Part shown: one piece after another, positions 27,569 through 36,901 of the stretch
Position numbering within the stretch: position 1 is the first letter of the stretch
How the letters are laid out: each line of letters opens with the position of its first letter
Source: WHSW01 sp963846165
GTDB taxonomy: Bacteria; Actinomycetota; Thermoleophilia; Solirubrobacterales; 70-9
Reading direction: 5' to 3'
NCBI GenBank assembly: GCA_963846165.1
Contig: CAWJUU010000005.1
Span: 434,001-498,000, forward strand
DNA: 64,000 bases
The notes under the pieces: model-generated
What the model was told of the DNA's origin: nothing
Database searches by the model: none
Seen by the model: only the letters and a program-made list of their open reading frames with translations
Program-made: the position numbers and the translations under genes

Positions 27569-30167
27569 GTGTCCGACCTCGCCCGGCTGACCGTCGACCT
27601 GGCCCGCCGCCTCGGCGCGACGCGGGTCGCGGCCCTCGGTGCCCGTGCCCCGCAACGCCTGGCCGAGATCGCCGAGCGGATCCCGGTGCTGGCCCTCGAC
27701 ACCGAGCCGCGCCTGGCCGAGCTCGCCCAGCTCGCTCCGGAGGCGGAGGCGGTTGACGTGGGACCTCGAGGACCGATCCACCGGCGCGGCGGTCGAGGCC
27801 GCAGCCGGATTCGCTGATCGTCTGCGACGACATGCTCGAGCGCGAGCAGCGGCCCGTTCGATGCCTTGGACGCGGTTGCTCGAGACGGCGCCCGCGGCAC
27901 TGGTCTCGACTGCCGACCGCGACCTGATGCCGGAGGGATCGGGCGCACCACTCAACGCGCACGAGCTGGTCTCGTTGCTCGACCGCGCCGGGCTCTCATC
28001 GGCGTGGCTCGGCCTCACCGACGCCCACGGGTCACTCGGGCGACGCGCGGGTCTCACCGCAGCGATCTCGAAGCGGCAGGAGGAGGCGGTGCGCGAGGCG
28101 CTTGCGGCCGGGCCGCTGGCCTCGGCTTCGACCCTGCGAGCGATCCACCCGCGGGCCGTCAATCCGCGCGGGTCTGCATCGCCAGCTACGAGTTCGTCGG
28201 ACCGACGCGCACCGGTGGGATCGGCACCGCCTACACCTCGCTTGCCGAGGCCTTGGCCGGCGCCGGCCACCAGGTGACGCTGCTGTTCACCGGCTGGCAG
28301 GAGCCGTCCGGACAGCCTTTCGGCCACTGGGTCGGGCACTACCGTGACCGCGGGATCGAGCTCGAGCGGCTGCCGCAGCTGACTCCCGAGTGGCTCAAGA
28401 CCGGCCATCGTCACGCCGTCCGCTCCTACGAGGCCTATCGGTGGCTGCGCGATCGCGATCGCGAGGCGCCGTTCGACGTTATCCACTTTCCGGAGGTCCT
28501 CGGGCACGGCCATTACACGATCTGCGCGCGCAGGCTCGGGACCGCGTTCGAGCAGAGCACGATCGCGATCGGAGCCCACAGCTCGACCCGCTGGGTCTTG
28601 GAGGCCAACGGGACGGTGTTCCAGGCGCTCGACGACTTCGCCGACGAGTTCATCGAGCGTCGCTGCGTCGAGCGCTGTGACGCGCTGATCAGCCCGAGCG
28701 CCTACATGCTCGAGTGGATGCGCGCCCGCGGCTGGCGGTTGCCCGAGCGCCACTTCGTCCAGCAGTACGCGCGATCGAGCGCGGTCGAAGGCCTCGAACC
28801 GGCGCCGCCCCCGGCACGTCAGGGCCGCGCCGAGATCGTCTTCTTCGGGCGGCTCGAGCCGCGCAAGGGCGTGCGGGTGTTCAGCGACGCACTCGACCTT
28901 CTCGCCAAGGACTCCGAGCCGCTCGACCTCAAGGTGACGTTCCTCGGCAAGCAGTCCTCCGTCGACGGCATCGAGGCGGGCGAGTACCTGGCGGCTCGCG
29001 CGCAGAGCTGGCCCTGGGAGGCCGAGGTGATCGACGACCTGGGCCAGCCCGAGGCGGTGGCCTACCTGCGCTCGCCCGGTCGGCGGATCACCGTGATTCC
29101 CTCGCTGGCCGACAACTCACCGAACACGGTCTATGAGGCGCTCGCGCTTCAGATCCCGTTGATCGCGTCCCGGGTAGGGGGCACGGCGGAGTTGATCGAC
29201 CCGCTCGACCTCGCAGATGCGACATTCGACCCGCGGGCCGGACCCGCGGCGGGGCGGTCCGGGAGCGGACGCGCTCGCCGACCGGCTGCGGCGGTCGCTG
29301 GAATCCGAGCGCCTGAAGGCGCCTCGAGCCGCGGTTGCGGCCGACATCTGTCGCGAGGCACACGTGAACTGGCACGCCGATGTGACCCCGGCGTCGAAAC
29401 AGCGGCCGAAGCTGCCCGATGTGTCGGCGCTCTCGGTCTGCCTGCTGGGATCCGACTCGCAGCGCGTCGCCGCCTCGAAGGGCTCGCTCGGATCCCAGTC
29501 GCGCCCGCCGGCCGAGGTGGTCGTCGCCGAGGAAGCGGCCGCGGCCCAACCGTCCGGCGACCTGATCCTCTTCATGCCCGCCGGCTCGCGACTCGCCGAC
29601 GGCGCGATCGAGGCCCTCGAGCGGGTAGCCGCCTTCTCCGGCGCCGAGGTGATCGCGGTCGCCGTGCGCACCGGAGTCGGGGGCGAAACCCGCGTCCCGG
29701 TGGGCGGCCCGGCCATCGGCGGGCTGCTTCGAAGGTGCTTTGGTGACGCAGCCTTCCTGATCCGGCGAGAGGCACTGGCGCGTCTGGGCGGCTTCGATTC
29801 CGAAACCGAGCCCGGCGATCAGTGTCACCAGCTGCTCTGCCGGGCTGCGATCGCGGGGATCGCGATCGAGATCTTCTGCGAGCCGGTGGTCACGGACGTT
29901 CCGCAGGACGCGCTCGGCGAGATGTCGATCGTGCAGCGCGCCCACCGCCGAACCGGCGTCATCGACGCCTTTCGCAACGCCCCGATCGAGATGCTTCGCG
30001 AACTTCCCCTGCTGACCCAGCAGCTCTACTCGATCGGGATCGAGCGCGAGGCCGAGTTCGACCACCTCTATGCGAACCGGTTCGGCCGCCTGACGCTGCC
30101 GCTGCGCCGCAGCGCGATCCGCGCACGCCGGGCCCGGCAGAGGTTCAAGCGGCGATCGAGACCGTAG
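27569..30167 (+). CDS. Large multidomain glycosyltransferase: N-terminal domain, GT4, degenerate GT2-like tail; frame broken
   Basis: About 865 residues once frame breaks near 27765, 27822, 27855, 28165 and 29240 are joined. Residues ~1-190 read RLGATRVAALGARAPQRLAE, DSLIVCDDMLEREQRP and APAALVSTADRDLMPEG, like a methyltransferase-type Rossmann domain without a clear glycine motif. A GT4 domain follows: VCIASYEFVGPTRTGGIGT, IVFFGRLEPRKGVRVFSDA and SLADNSPNTVYEALALQIP, where the first acid of E-x7-E is Asp/Ser-like. The last ~260 residues resemble a GT2 with a weak nucleotide site (FMPAGSRLADGAIEALERV, LIRREALARLGGFDSETEP). No start or stop codon separates the parts in any frame, so fusion is favoured. 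Confidence 0.62.
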
Positions 30168-30183
30168 CCTGCGCAGGGACCCG

Positions 30184-31462
30184 ATGACCTCAGAGCTGAC
30201 AGCCCAGACGCCGAGCCCGATGCTCGCCGTGCCCGAAACCTCCAGGCGCGAGCTGGCGATCGAGGTCGAGGGCTTATCGAAGTCGTACCGGATTCCGACG
30301 CTGAAGCTGGACACACTCAAGGAGCGGGCGGTGCGGCCGTTCGAGCGCCAGCAGTACCGGGTCTTGCGCGCGCTCGAGGAGATCAGCTTCGACGTCCGGC
30401 GTGGCGAGTTCTTCGGCATCATCGGCCGCAACGGGTCGGGCAAGAGCACGCTGCTGAAGCTGCTCGGCAGCATCTACCGCGCCGACGCGGGGAGCATCCG
30501 GATCGCCGGGCGCCCGGTTCCGTTCATCGAGCTGGGCGTCGGCTTCAACCTCGAGCTCAACGCCTACGACAACGTCGTCCTCAACGGCGTCATGATGGGC
30601 CTCACCCCGCGCGAGGCTCGGCGCCGGTTCGACGAGGTGATCGAGTTCGCCGAGCTCGAAGAGTTCGCGGAGCTGAAGCTGAAGAACTACTCGTCGGGGA
30701 TGCTGGTCCGGCTTGGCTTCTCGCTGACTGACCCAGGTCGACGCCGACGTGCTGCTGATCGACGAGGTGCTCGCGGTCGGGGATGCGGCCTTCCAGCAGA
30801 AGTCGTTCGACGCCTTCAGCCGACTGCATCGGGAAGGTCGGACGATCGTCCTCGTCACGCACGACATGAGCACCGTCGAGGGCCACTGCGACCGGGCGAT
30901 CCTGCTCGAGGGCGGCGCGATCGTCGAGGCCGGCGACTCGGGAGATGTGGCGCGGCGCTACATGCAGCTCAACTTCGAGCACCGCCGCAGCGAGATCGAG
31001 TCCGAGGACGTCCACTTCGCCGTTGGCGCCGAGATCGCCCGCTTTCTCGACACCGCCGTCCTCGGCGCCGACGGTGCGCCGGTCACCAGCATCGAAGCAG
31101 GGCAGCCGATCCGGCTCGTGGCGACGATCGAGGTGCAGAGCAGGATCGAGCGCCCGATCTTCAGCTTCCAGCTCCTGAACGCCGACAACCTCCAGATCTT
31201 CGCCCCCCATCCGGTCGAGCTCGACGCGGATGTCAAGGCGCTCGAGCCCGGCGAGCGGGTGCGGATGGAGACCGAGATCGCCAACCCGCTCGCCTCCGGC
31301 CATTACTACGTCCATCTCGCCGTCGGCCGGCTTGCGCCGAAGGCGGAGATGATCGCCTTCCGCAAGCACGCAGCGGACTTCGTCGTCTTCGGCGCGCCCC
31401 CGTTCGGGGGGCTGGTGAGTCTCGAACACGAGATGCACGCGCGCCGGGAGCCGAGCGAGTGA
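30184..31462 (+). CDS. wzt: ABC exporter ATP-binding protein (Wzt/TagH type), one frame break
   Basis: About 425 residues. The nucleotide-binding domain has YRVLRALEEISFDVRRGEF, Walker A in IGRNGSGKSTLLKLLGS, ELGVGFNLELNAYDNV and the signature NYSSGMLVRLGFS. A shift near 30730 precedes Walker B, VLLIDEVLAVGDAAFQQKS, and THDMSTVEGHCDRAILL. The long C-terminal extension (from ~residue 265) is the Wzt_C-like carbohydrate-recognition domain, typically specific for the exported chain end. It energises glycan export with the permease that follows; its TGA overlaps the permease GTG. Confidence 0.88.
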
Positions 31463-32325
31463 ACGCGCCCTTCGAAGACGGGGTGGTCGACGCGCGAGAG
31501 CTTCGCGAGATCACCGGCCCGTCGGCGCTCGGGGGTGGTGGGCGGCGATTCTTCGACCTGCTCTGGCTCACCTCGGTGACCGAGTTCAAGCTCGGCTACC
31601 ACGGCACCGCCCTCGGGTTCCTGTGGTCATTCGTACGCCCGCTGCTGCTCTTCGGCGTGCTCCTGGTCGTCTTCACGCAGGTCTTTCGCTTCGGCGACGA
31701 CGTCAAGAACTATCCGGCAATGCTGCTCTTCAACATCATGCTGTTCACCTTCTTCGCCGACTCAACGGGCAACGCGGTGACCTCGGTCGTTCGGAGCGAG
31801 AACGTGGTCCGCAAGATGCAGTTCCCGCGCCTGGTGATCCCGCTCGCGGTGGTGATCACCAACGCGCTCCAGCTCGCGTTGAGCCTGATCGTCGTCTTCA
31901 TCTTCCTGCTCGCCTACGGCGTCGAGCCGGTCTGGACCTGGGTCCTGACCCCGCTGGTGCTCCTGGCGATGGTGGTCCTGACGACCGCCGCCTCGATGCT
32001 GCTCGCGGTCCTCTACGTGCGGGTGCGCGACGTCGCGATCATCTGGACGGTGCTCTCGACGCTCCTCTTCTACGCGACGCCGGTGCTCTACCCGATCGAG
32101 ATCCCCGAGTCTCCGCTCCGCGAGGCGATCATGATCAACCCGCTGAGCCCGATCTTCGAGCAGGCGCGCGAGTGGATCATTGACCCCACAGCCCCCGGCG
32201 CGGTCGAAGCCGCCGACGGCAACGGCCTCCTGGTGCTGCTCCCGGCGCTGATCTTTGTCGGCGTCTGCGTGCTCAGCGTCTGGGCCTTCAACCGCGGCGC
32301 ACCCCGGATCGCCGAGGAGATCTAG
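31459..32325 (+). CDS. wzm: ABC-2 polysaccharide exporter permease (Wzm/TagG type)
   Basis: 288 residues, GTG start coupled to wzt (GTGA). LLWLTSVTEFKLGYHGTAL then GFLWSFVRPLLLFGVLLVV is the conserved N-terminal interface and first helix of ABC-2 exporters. VRKMQFPRLVIPLAVVITN and YATPVLYPIEIPESPLRE are diagnostic of the TagG/Wzm family. Six hydrophobic segments are visible. It moves lipid-linked polysaccharide across the membrane. Its TAG (32323-32325) and the TAG of the opposite gene share the palindrome CTAG. Confidence 0.92.
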   Translation: MNAPFEDGVVDARELREITGPSALGGGGRRFFDLLWLTSVTEFKLGYHGTALGFLWSFVRPLLLFGVLLVVFTQVFRFGDDVKNYPAMLLFNIMLFTFFADSTGNAVTSVVRSENVVRKMQFPRLVIPLAVVITNALQLALSLIVVFIFLLAYGVEPVWTWVLTPLVLLAMVVLTTAASMLLAVLYVRVRDVAIIWTVLSTLLFYATPVLYPIEIPESPLREAIMINPLSPIFEQAREWIIDPTAPGAVEAADGNGLLVLLPALIFVGVCVLSVWAFNRGAPRIAEEI

Positions 32326-34475
32326 GCTCGGGAACGCCGCGCGAGGGTGGCCGCCACGGCCCGCTGGAAGCCGGCCAGGCTGTGCTCGGGCTGAAGGTGC
32401 TCGGCGACGATCTCGCGTGCCCCGGCGACCAGGTCGCGAGCGAGATCGGGATCGGCGAGGAGACGGAGCACCGCGGCGGCGAGCGTGGCCGGATCGTCGG
32501 GCGCCACGATCAGCGCCGAACGCCCGTCTCGGAGGAGCTCTTCAGTCGCGCCCACCCGGGTCACCACCGCCGGGCTCCCGGCCATCGCCGCCTCGAACGG
32601 CACGCGCCCGAACGACTCGTTGACCCGCGCCGGATTGACGACCACGTCGGCGGCGGCGTAGACGTCGGCGACCTGCTCGACGTGGCCCGCAACCACGACT
32701 CGGTCCGCGAGGCCGAGCCCGTCGATCAGCCGCCGAAGGCGGTCGCGGTAGGCGAGGTCCTGCGGGCGCGGGAAGGCGTCGCCGACGATCACGTAGCGGG
32801 CCGCGGGCATCCGCTCGCCGATCGCCAGCATCGCCCGGACCACCAGGTCCTGGCCACGACCCTCGGTCAAGGCGCCTACGGAGGCCACCAGCGGGGCGTC
32901 GGCCGGGATCCCGAAGCGGGAGCGAAAACCCGGCCCGTCGCCCTCCGGGTCGTTCTCGCCGACCGGCGGATAGACGGTCTCGATCACTGCAGGCGCCTGC
33001 GCGAACTGCTCGGCGACGGCATTCGAGCAGGCGACGATCCCGTCAGCGAGCCGCGCTGTGAGCCCCGGGAGCAGCCGGCCGGCGAGCGCCCGCAGCGCGC
33101 CACCTCGCCCGCGGTGGCCGCGGTCGAAGAGCTCGCCGCAGTAGACGAGCACCGGGACGCGCTCGAGCGAGGCGGCGATCGGCACCGCGGGGAGCATCGA
33201 GGTGACCGCGATCACGAGGTCTGGGCGCCGGCGACGGATCTCGGCTCGGAAGGTGCGCACGTCGCGCCAAAGCCGGCCAACCTCTGCGGCGATCCCGAAC
33301 GGACCGCCGGAAGGCAGGGTCAGCGCCTCGTAGTCGAGTGCGATCACCTGGCCGGCGCCGGCGAGGGCGTTCTCGAGGCGGCCGGGACCGGGGAGCACCG
33401 TCACCAGCGACCCCTCGGCGCCGAGCCAGCGCAGCTCGGACTCCAGCGAGCGCGACGGCCCGCTGGTGTCGGAGAGGTGGAAGACCGCGAGCGTCTCGAG
33501 CGTGGTGGGCACTGGACGCGGCCGTGCTCGCAGCCGTACACGCCGCCGGGCGCGACGGCGCAAGGTCGATGCCGCCCCGCCGCGCGCGCCCGCGACCGCG
33601 AGCCCGGACGGGTAGCGCTCGAGCTGCTCGGCCTCGCGATAGCCGCGCACCCGCCCTCGCAAGCCGGCCAGGTTGCGGTCGAACACCGCCTGTCCAGCGC
33701 ACAGGACTCCCTCTCTGACCAGCACCGGTGCGAGCCGGCGCGGGTTGAGCACCTGCCACTTGCGAAGCACGTAGCCGCGACCGAACCCCATCAGGTAGTT
33801 CTTTCGCGCCGACCCCGAGCCGAGCGTCGCCGAGTGCTCGTGATCGCCGATCGCCTCGCGGGCGAGCGCGCAGCGGAGGCCGAGGCGCCGCAGCCGAAGA
33901 ACGAGATCGACGTCCTCCCAATAGGCGAACAGGCGCTCATCGAAGCCGCCCACCGACAGGAACGTCGCCCGGTCGAACGCGGCGGCCGCGCCCGAGGGGC
34001 CGATCGGGTCACCGACGTCGCCCTCGAGGACCGAGACCGGCTCGCCGTTGAGGTAGTCGAAGACGAGCAGCGTGCGATCGAGCTCCATCCCGGCGCTGTC
34101 GATCAGCGTCCGGTCGCGCCAGTCGCGCATCACCCCCGCCGCCATCACGACTCCGGTCGCCGGGTCGATCGGAGCGATGATCCGCTCGACGAACTCCGGT
34201 TCGCAGATGCAGTCGTCGTTGAGCAGCACGATCACGTCGCCCTCGGCCCTCTCGGCACCCAGGTTGACGGCGCGCGTGTAGCCAAGGTTCTGTTCGAGGC
34301 GCAGGACCTCGGCGTCGGCGAGGCGCTCGCAGGCGGCGGCGACGCCGCCGTCGGGCGAGCCGTTGTCGACGACGATCGTCTGGTGCGCGACCGTCTGCCC
34401 CGTGAGCGAGTCGAGCATGCGGCCGAGCCGCTCGCCGCCGAGGGTCGGCACGATCACCGTCGCCTCGGCGCTCAT
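32322..34475 (-). CDS. Bifunctional GT2-GT4 glycosyltransferase fusion
   Basis: 717 residues, intact. The N-terminal GT2 (~1-300, rhamnosyltransferase-like) has VIVPTLGGERLGRMLDSLT, TIVVDNGSPDGGV, VIVLLNDDCICEPEFVERI and SVGGFDERLFAYWEDVDLV with the catalytic ED. A basic linker (RRRARRRVRLRARPRP) leads to a GT4 (~360-710): ASVGALTEGRGQDLVVRAM and NESFGRVPFEAAMAGSPAV with E-x7-E. ATG 34475 overlaps the methyltransferase stop (ATGA). Domain order is the reverse of the 14395-16374 fusion, so the two fusions arose separately. Confidence 0.87.
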   Translation of the reverse strand: MSAEATVIVPTLGGERLGRMLDSLTGQTVAHQTIVVDNGSPDGGVAAACERLADAEVLRLEQNLGYTRAVNLGAERAEGDVIVLLNDDCICEPEFVERIIAPIDPATGVVMAAGVMRDWRDRTLIDSAGMELDRTLLVFDYLNGEPVSVLEGDVGDPIGPSGAAAAFDRATFLSVGGFDERLFAYWEDVDLVLRLRRLGLRCALAREAIGDHEHSATLGSGSARKNYLMGFGRGYVLRKWQVLNPRRLAPVLVREGVLCAGQAVFDRNLAGLRGRVRGYREAEQLERYPSGLAVAGARGGAASTLRRRARRRVRLRARPRPVPTTLETLAVFHLSDTSGPSRSLESELRWLGAEGSLVTVLPGPGRLENALAGAGQVIALDYEALTLPSGGPFGIAAEVGRLWRDVRTFRAEIRRRRPDLVIAVTSMLPAVPIAASLERVPVLVYCGELFDRGHRGRGGALRALAGRLLPGLTARLADGIVACSNAVAEQFAQAPAVIETVYPPVGENDPEGDGPGFRSRFGIPADAPLVASVGALTEGRGQDLVVRAMLAIGERMPAARYVIVGDAFPRPQDLAYRDRLRRLIDGLGLADRVVVAGHVEQVADVYAAADVVVNPARVNESFGRVPFEAAMAGSPAVVTRVGATEELLRDGRSALIVAPDDPATLAAAVLRLLADPDLARDLVAGAREIVAEHLQPEHSLAGFQRAVAATLARRSRA

Positions 34476-35302
34476 TCGCCGCGCTTCGCGCTCGCCTCGA
34501 CGACGATCGAGCCGCCCCTGCCGGCGAGCCCGGCGCCCAGCTCGAGCAGGATCGCGACCGGGATCAGGAGCGGTCCGGCGACCGCGGTCACGACCAAGTC
34601 GCGCCCCCGGGTTCGGAGCCCGGTCGCGCCGAGGTCGCGCTTCAGCAACCGGAAGGCGAAGTCCCGCTCCGCCGTCAGCCGGTTGAGCAGCGTCTGCCAC
34701 ATGCCGAGCGGGTTCTGCTCGACGAGCAGGTGGTGCACGCGTGCGACGGCGAAGCCGCTGCGAGCGAGCAGCGCTCGCACACCGGCGGGAGTCAGGTGGG
34801 TGCGATGCCGCGGCACGTCCTGATGAAACCACCGATCGCCTCCGAGCTGCGCCTGCAGGCCGGCGAGGTTCGGGACCGCGACCACCAGGCGGCCGCCCGG
34901 GCGCAGCCAGCCGGCGATCCGCTCCAGCGCGGTGGCAGGCTGGTCGAAATGCTCGAGCGCGTGCCAGAGCACCACCGCGTCCTGGCTCCCCGCCTCGACT
35001 GCGGCGGTCTCGACGTCGGCGTTGACCACGTCCGCCCCGGCGGCGTGCGCCGCCGCGCAGGCCGCCGGCGAGGGATCAAGGCCCCAGGCGTCGAGGCCGG
35101 CGGCGCGCATCCTGAGGACGAGCTCGCCGTCGCCGGCTCCGACCTCGAGCACCCGCGAGCCCGGCGCCAGCGCCCCGAGAAAGCGCATCCGGTCGCGATC
35201 GGCGAGCCCCCGAAGCGGCGCGAGCAGCCGCGCCGCAATCCCGCGCGCGGGCGCGTAGGTCCCGCCCTCATAAAGCGCCGGCGGCGCGCCGCCGATCGTC
35301 AC
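34472..35302 (-). CDS. SAM-dependent methyltransferase, zinc-ribbon type, start unclear
   Basis: At least 276 residues from GTG 35302. Methyltransferase motifs: SRVLEVGAGDGELVLRMR, DAVVLWHALEHFDQPATAL, WLRPGGRLVVAVPNLAGLQ, followed by a hydrophobic stretch (VTAVAGPLLIPVAILLELG). In the same frame directly upstream lies SCPACGAASLRPW...RFELERCARCGSAV, a four-Cys zinc ribbon normal at the N-terminus of this family. No ATG/GTG/TTG/CTG exists between it and an upstream stop; ATT at 35455 is the only near-start. The true start is thus probably near 35455, overlapping the sugar transferase stop, or a base is wrong there. Confidence 0.8.
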   Translation of the reverse strand: MTIGGAPPALYEGGTYAPARGIAARLLAPLRGLADRDRMRFLGALAPGSRVLEVGAGDGELVLRMRAAGLDAWGLDPSPAACAAAHAAGADVVNADVETAAVEAGSQDAVVLWHALEHFDQPATALERIAGWLRPGGRLVVAVPNLAGLQAQLGGDRWFHQDVPRHRTHLTPAGVRALLARSGFAVARVHHLLVEQNPLGMWQTLLNRLTAERDFAFRLLKRDLGATGLRTRGRDLVVTAVAGPLLIPVAILLELGAGLAGRGGSIVVEASAKRGE

Positions 35303-35450
35303 CGCCGAGCCGCAGCGCGCGCAGCGCTCGAGCTCGAAGCGCTCGCGGCCGGCCAGCTGCGGGTCTGACGCGGTCGCCTCCCGCCACGGTCGCAGCGACG
35401 CGGCCCCGCAGGCGGGACAGCTGCCCGCCGCCTCCGTCTCGGGCGAGCGG

Positions 35451-36821
35451 CTAATAGGCCCCGGACCCGCGCAGCGTCACCGGGACCGTCTCGGCGATGA
35501 TCCGCAGGTCGCGGGCAAGGGAGACGTTCTCGATGTAGTCGAGCTCAACCGCGAGCCGCTCGTGGAAGGTCAGGTTGCCGCGGCCGAAGACCTGCATCGG
35601 GCCTGTGATCCCGGGCTTGACGCTGAGCCGGAACCGGTGCTCGGGGCGGTAGCGCTCGACCAGCTCGATCTGCTCGGGACGCGGACCGACGATGCTCATC
35701 TCGCCGCGGAGCACGTTCCACAGCTGCGGCAGCTCATCGAGGCTGAGCCGCCTCAACAGCCGGCCGGTCCTGGTCACGCGCGGGTCCTCGGAGAGCTTGA
35801 ACACGGGCTCGCGCAGGTCCTCGAGGCGGACGACGTCGGCGAGCCGGTCCTCGGCGTCCGCGACCATGGTGCGGAACTTGTGCATCACGAACGGCTTGCC
35901 GTCGAGACCCGCGCGGGTCTGGTTGAAGAAGACCGGACCGCTCGTGTCGAGCCGGATCGCGAGTGCGATCAGCGGGAACAGGGGCGCCGTCAACACGAGG
36001 CCGATCGAGGAGATGACGATGTCGAAGCCGCGCTTGATCATCGCCGTCGAGCGCGACGGGTCCCAGGTCTCGTACTCGAGCACCGGCAGGTCGGCGATGC
36101 GCGAGAGGCGCACCGGCCCGGCCCGGCCGTGAAGTGGCGAGATCACGCTCAGCTTCACCTGGCGCTCGCGACAAAGCGCGACCAGCCCCCCGACCTCGCC
36201 GGGTTCCATCACATCGGCCGCGAAGATCACGCGGTCGACCTCCTCGACGAGGTCATCGAACGGCCGCTCCTCGGTCCCGTGCACGAGCCGCAGGTGCATG
36301 TCGGGGAACAGCTCGAGCTTGCGCCGGATCATCTCCGCGAGGTCGCCGGCGCCGAGCACGGCCGTGACCTCTCGCGGGGTGATCCGGCGCCAGATCCAGC
36401 GAGCCGCCCCGCGAAGCACCAGCGCGCTCACGGAGGCGACGCCCCAGGCGAGGACCGCGGTGGAGGGGTCGACATCGCCCGCCGGCGTCTGCGGGAGCAC
36501 GAGCGCCAACAGGGCGACCCCGGCGCCGGCCCAGGCGATGATCGCCGGCAGCTCGTCGATCGTCAGGTGGCGGATCGCGGCGTGGTCGCGGTCATAGAGG
36601 CCGATCAGCTTCGCGATCACGACCCAGGCAGGGAGCAGGACCAGGGCCCAGAACGCGTCCGCCGACGAAGAGGCGACGACGACGCTCGCGGCGGCAGCCG
36701 CGAGCACGTCCGCGAGGGCGAGCAGGCGGCGGCGCGCGGCATCGCGCCAGAAGCGCGGCTTGCCGGCGTCGTCGCGCTTGCTCTGGCCACCCCTGACGGA
36801 AGGAAGACCCTCCACGCTCAT
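35451..36821 (-). CDS. Polyprenyl-phosphate glycosyl-1-phosphate transferase (WbaP/CpsE type)
   Basis: 456 residues, intact. It attaches the first sugar-1-phosphate to undecaprenyl phosphate and so primes polysaccharide synthesis. N-terminal helices (LLALADVLAAAAASVVVAS and others) are followed by a Rossmann-like CoA-binding domain (TAVLGAGDLAEMIRRKLEL). The catalytic bac_transf core then shows KRGFDIVISSIGLVL, FVMHKFRTMVADAEDRL, VTRTGRLLRRLSLDELPQL, NVLRGEMSIVGPRPEQIEL and SVKPGITGPMQVFGRGNL. It is likely the entry enzyme for this whole island and is transcribed with the methyltransferase and GT2-GT4 gene downstream. Confidence 0.93.
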   Translation of the reverse strand: MSVEGLPSVRGGQSKRDDAGKPRFWRDAARRRLLALADVLAAAAASVVVASSSADAFWALVLLPAWVVIAKLIGLYDRDHAAIRHLTIDELPAIIAWAGAGVALLALVLPQTPAGDVDPSTAVLAWGVASVSALVLRGAARWIWRRITPREVTAVLGAGDLAEMIRRKLELFPDMHLRLVHGTEERPFDDLVEEVDRVIFAADVMEPGEVGGLVALCRERQVKLSVISPLHGRAGPVRLSRIADLPVLEYETWDPSRSTAMIKRGFDIVISSIGLVLTAPLFPLIALAIRLDTSGPVFFNQTRAGLDGKPFVMHKFRTMVADAEDRLADVVRLEDLREPVFKLSEDPRVTRTGRLLRRLSLDELPQLWNVLRGEMSIVGPRPEQIELVERYRPEHRFRLSVKPGITGPMQVFGRGNLTFHERLAVELDYIENVSLARDLRIIAETVPVTLRGSGAY

Positions 36822-36901
36822 CTACAGAGCGTAACCCGGCGACCCGCGAGAAGTCTCGCCGCGCGGTGCTCGTGGGCGGATTCTCTACCCTCTCCCGCCC
36901 T

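Noticed and set aside
32382..34823. An 813-codon plus-strand frame opposite the GT2-GT4 gene
   Set aside because: It is a typical antisense shadow in GC-rich DNA: low complexity, rich in Arg/Glu/Gly/His, no motif. The opposite strand has full catalytic signatures.
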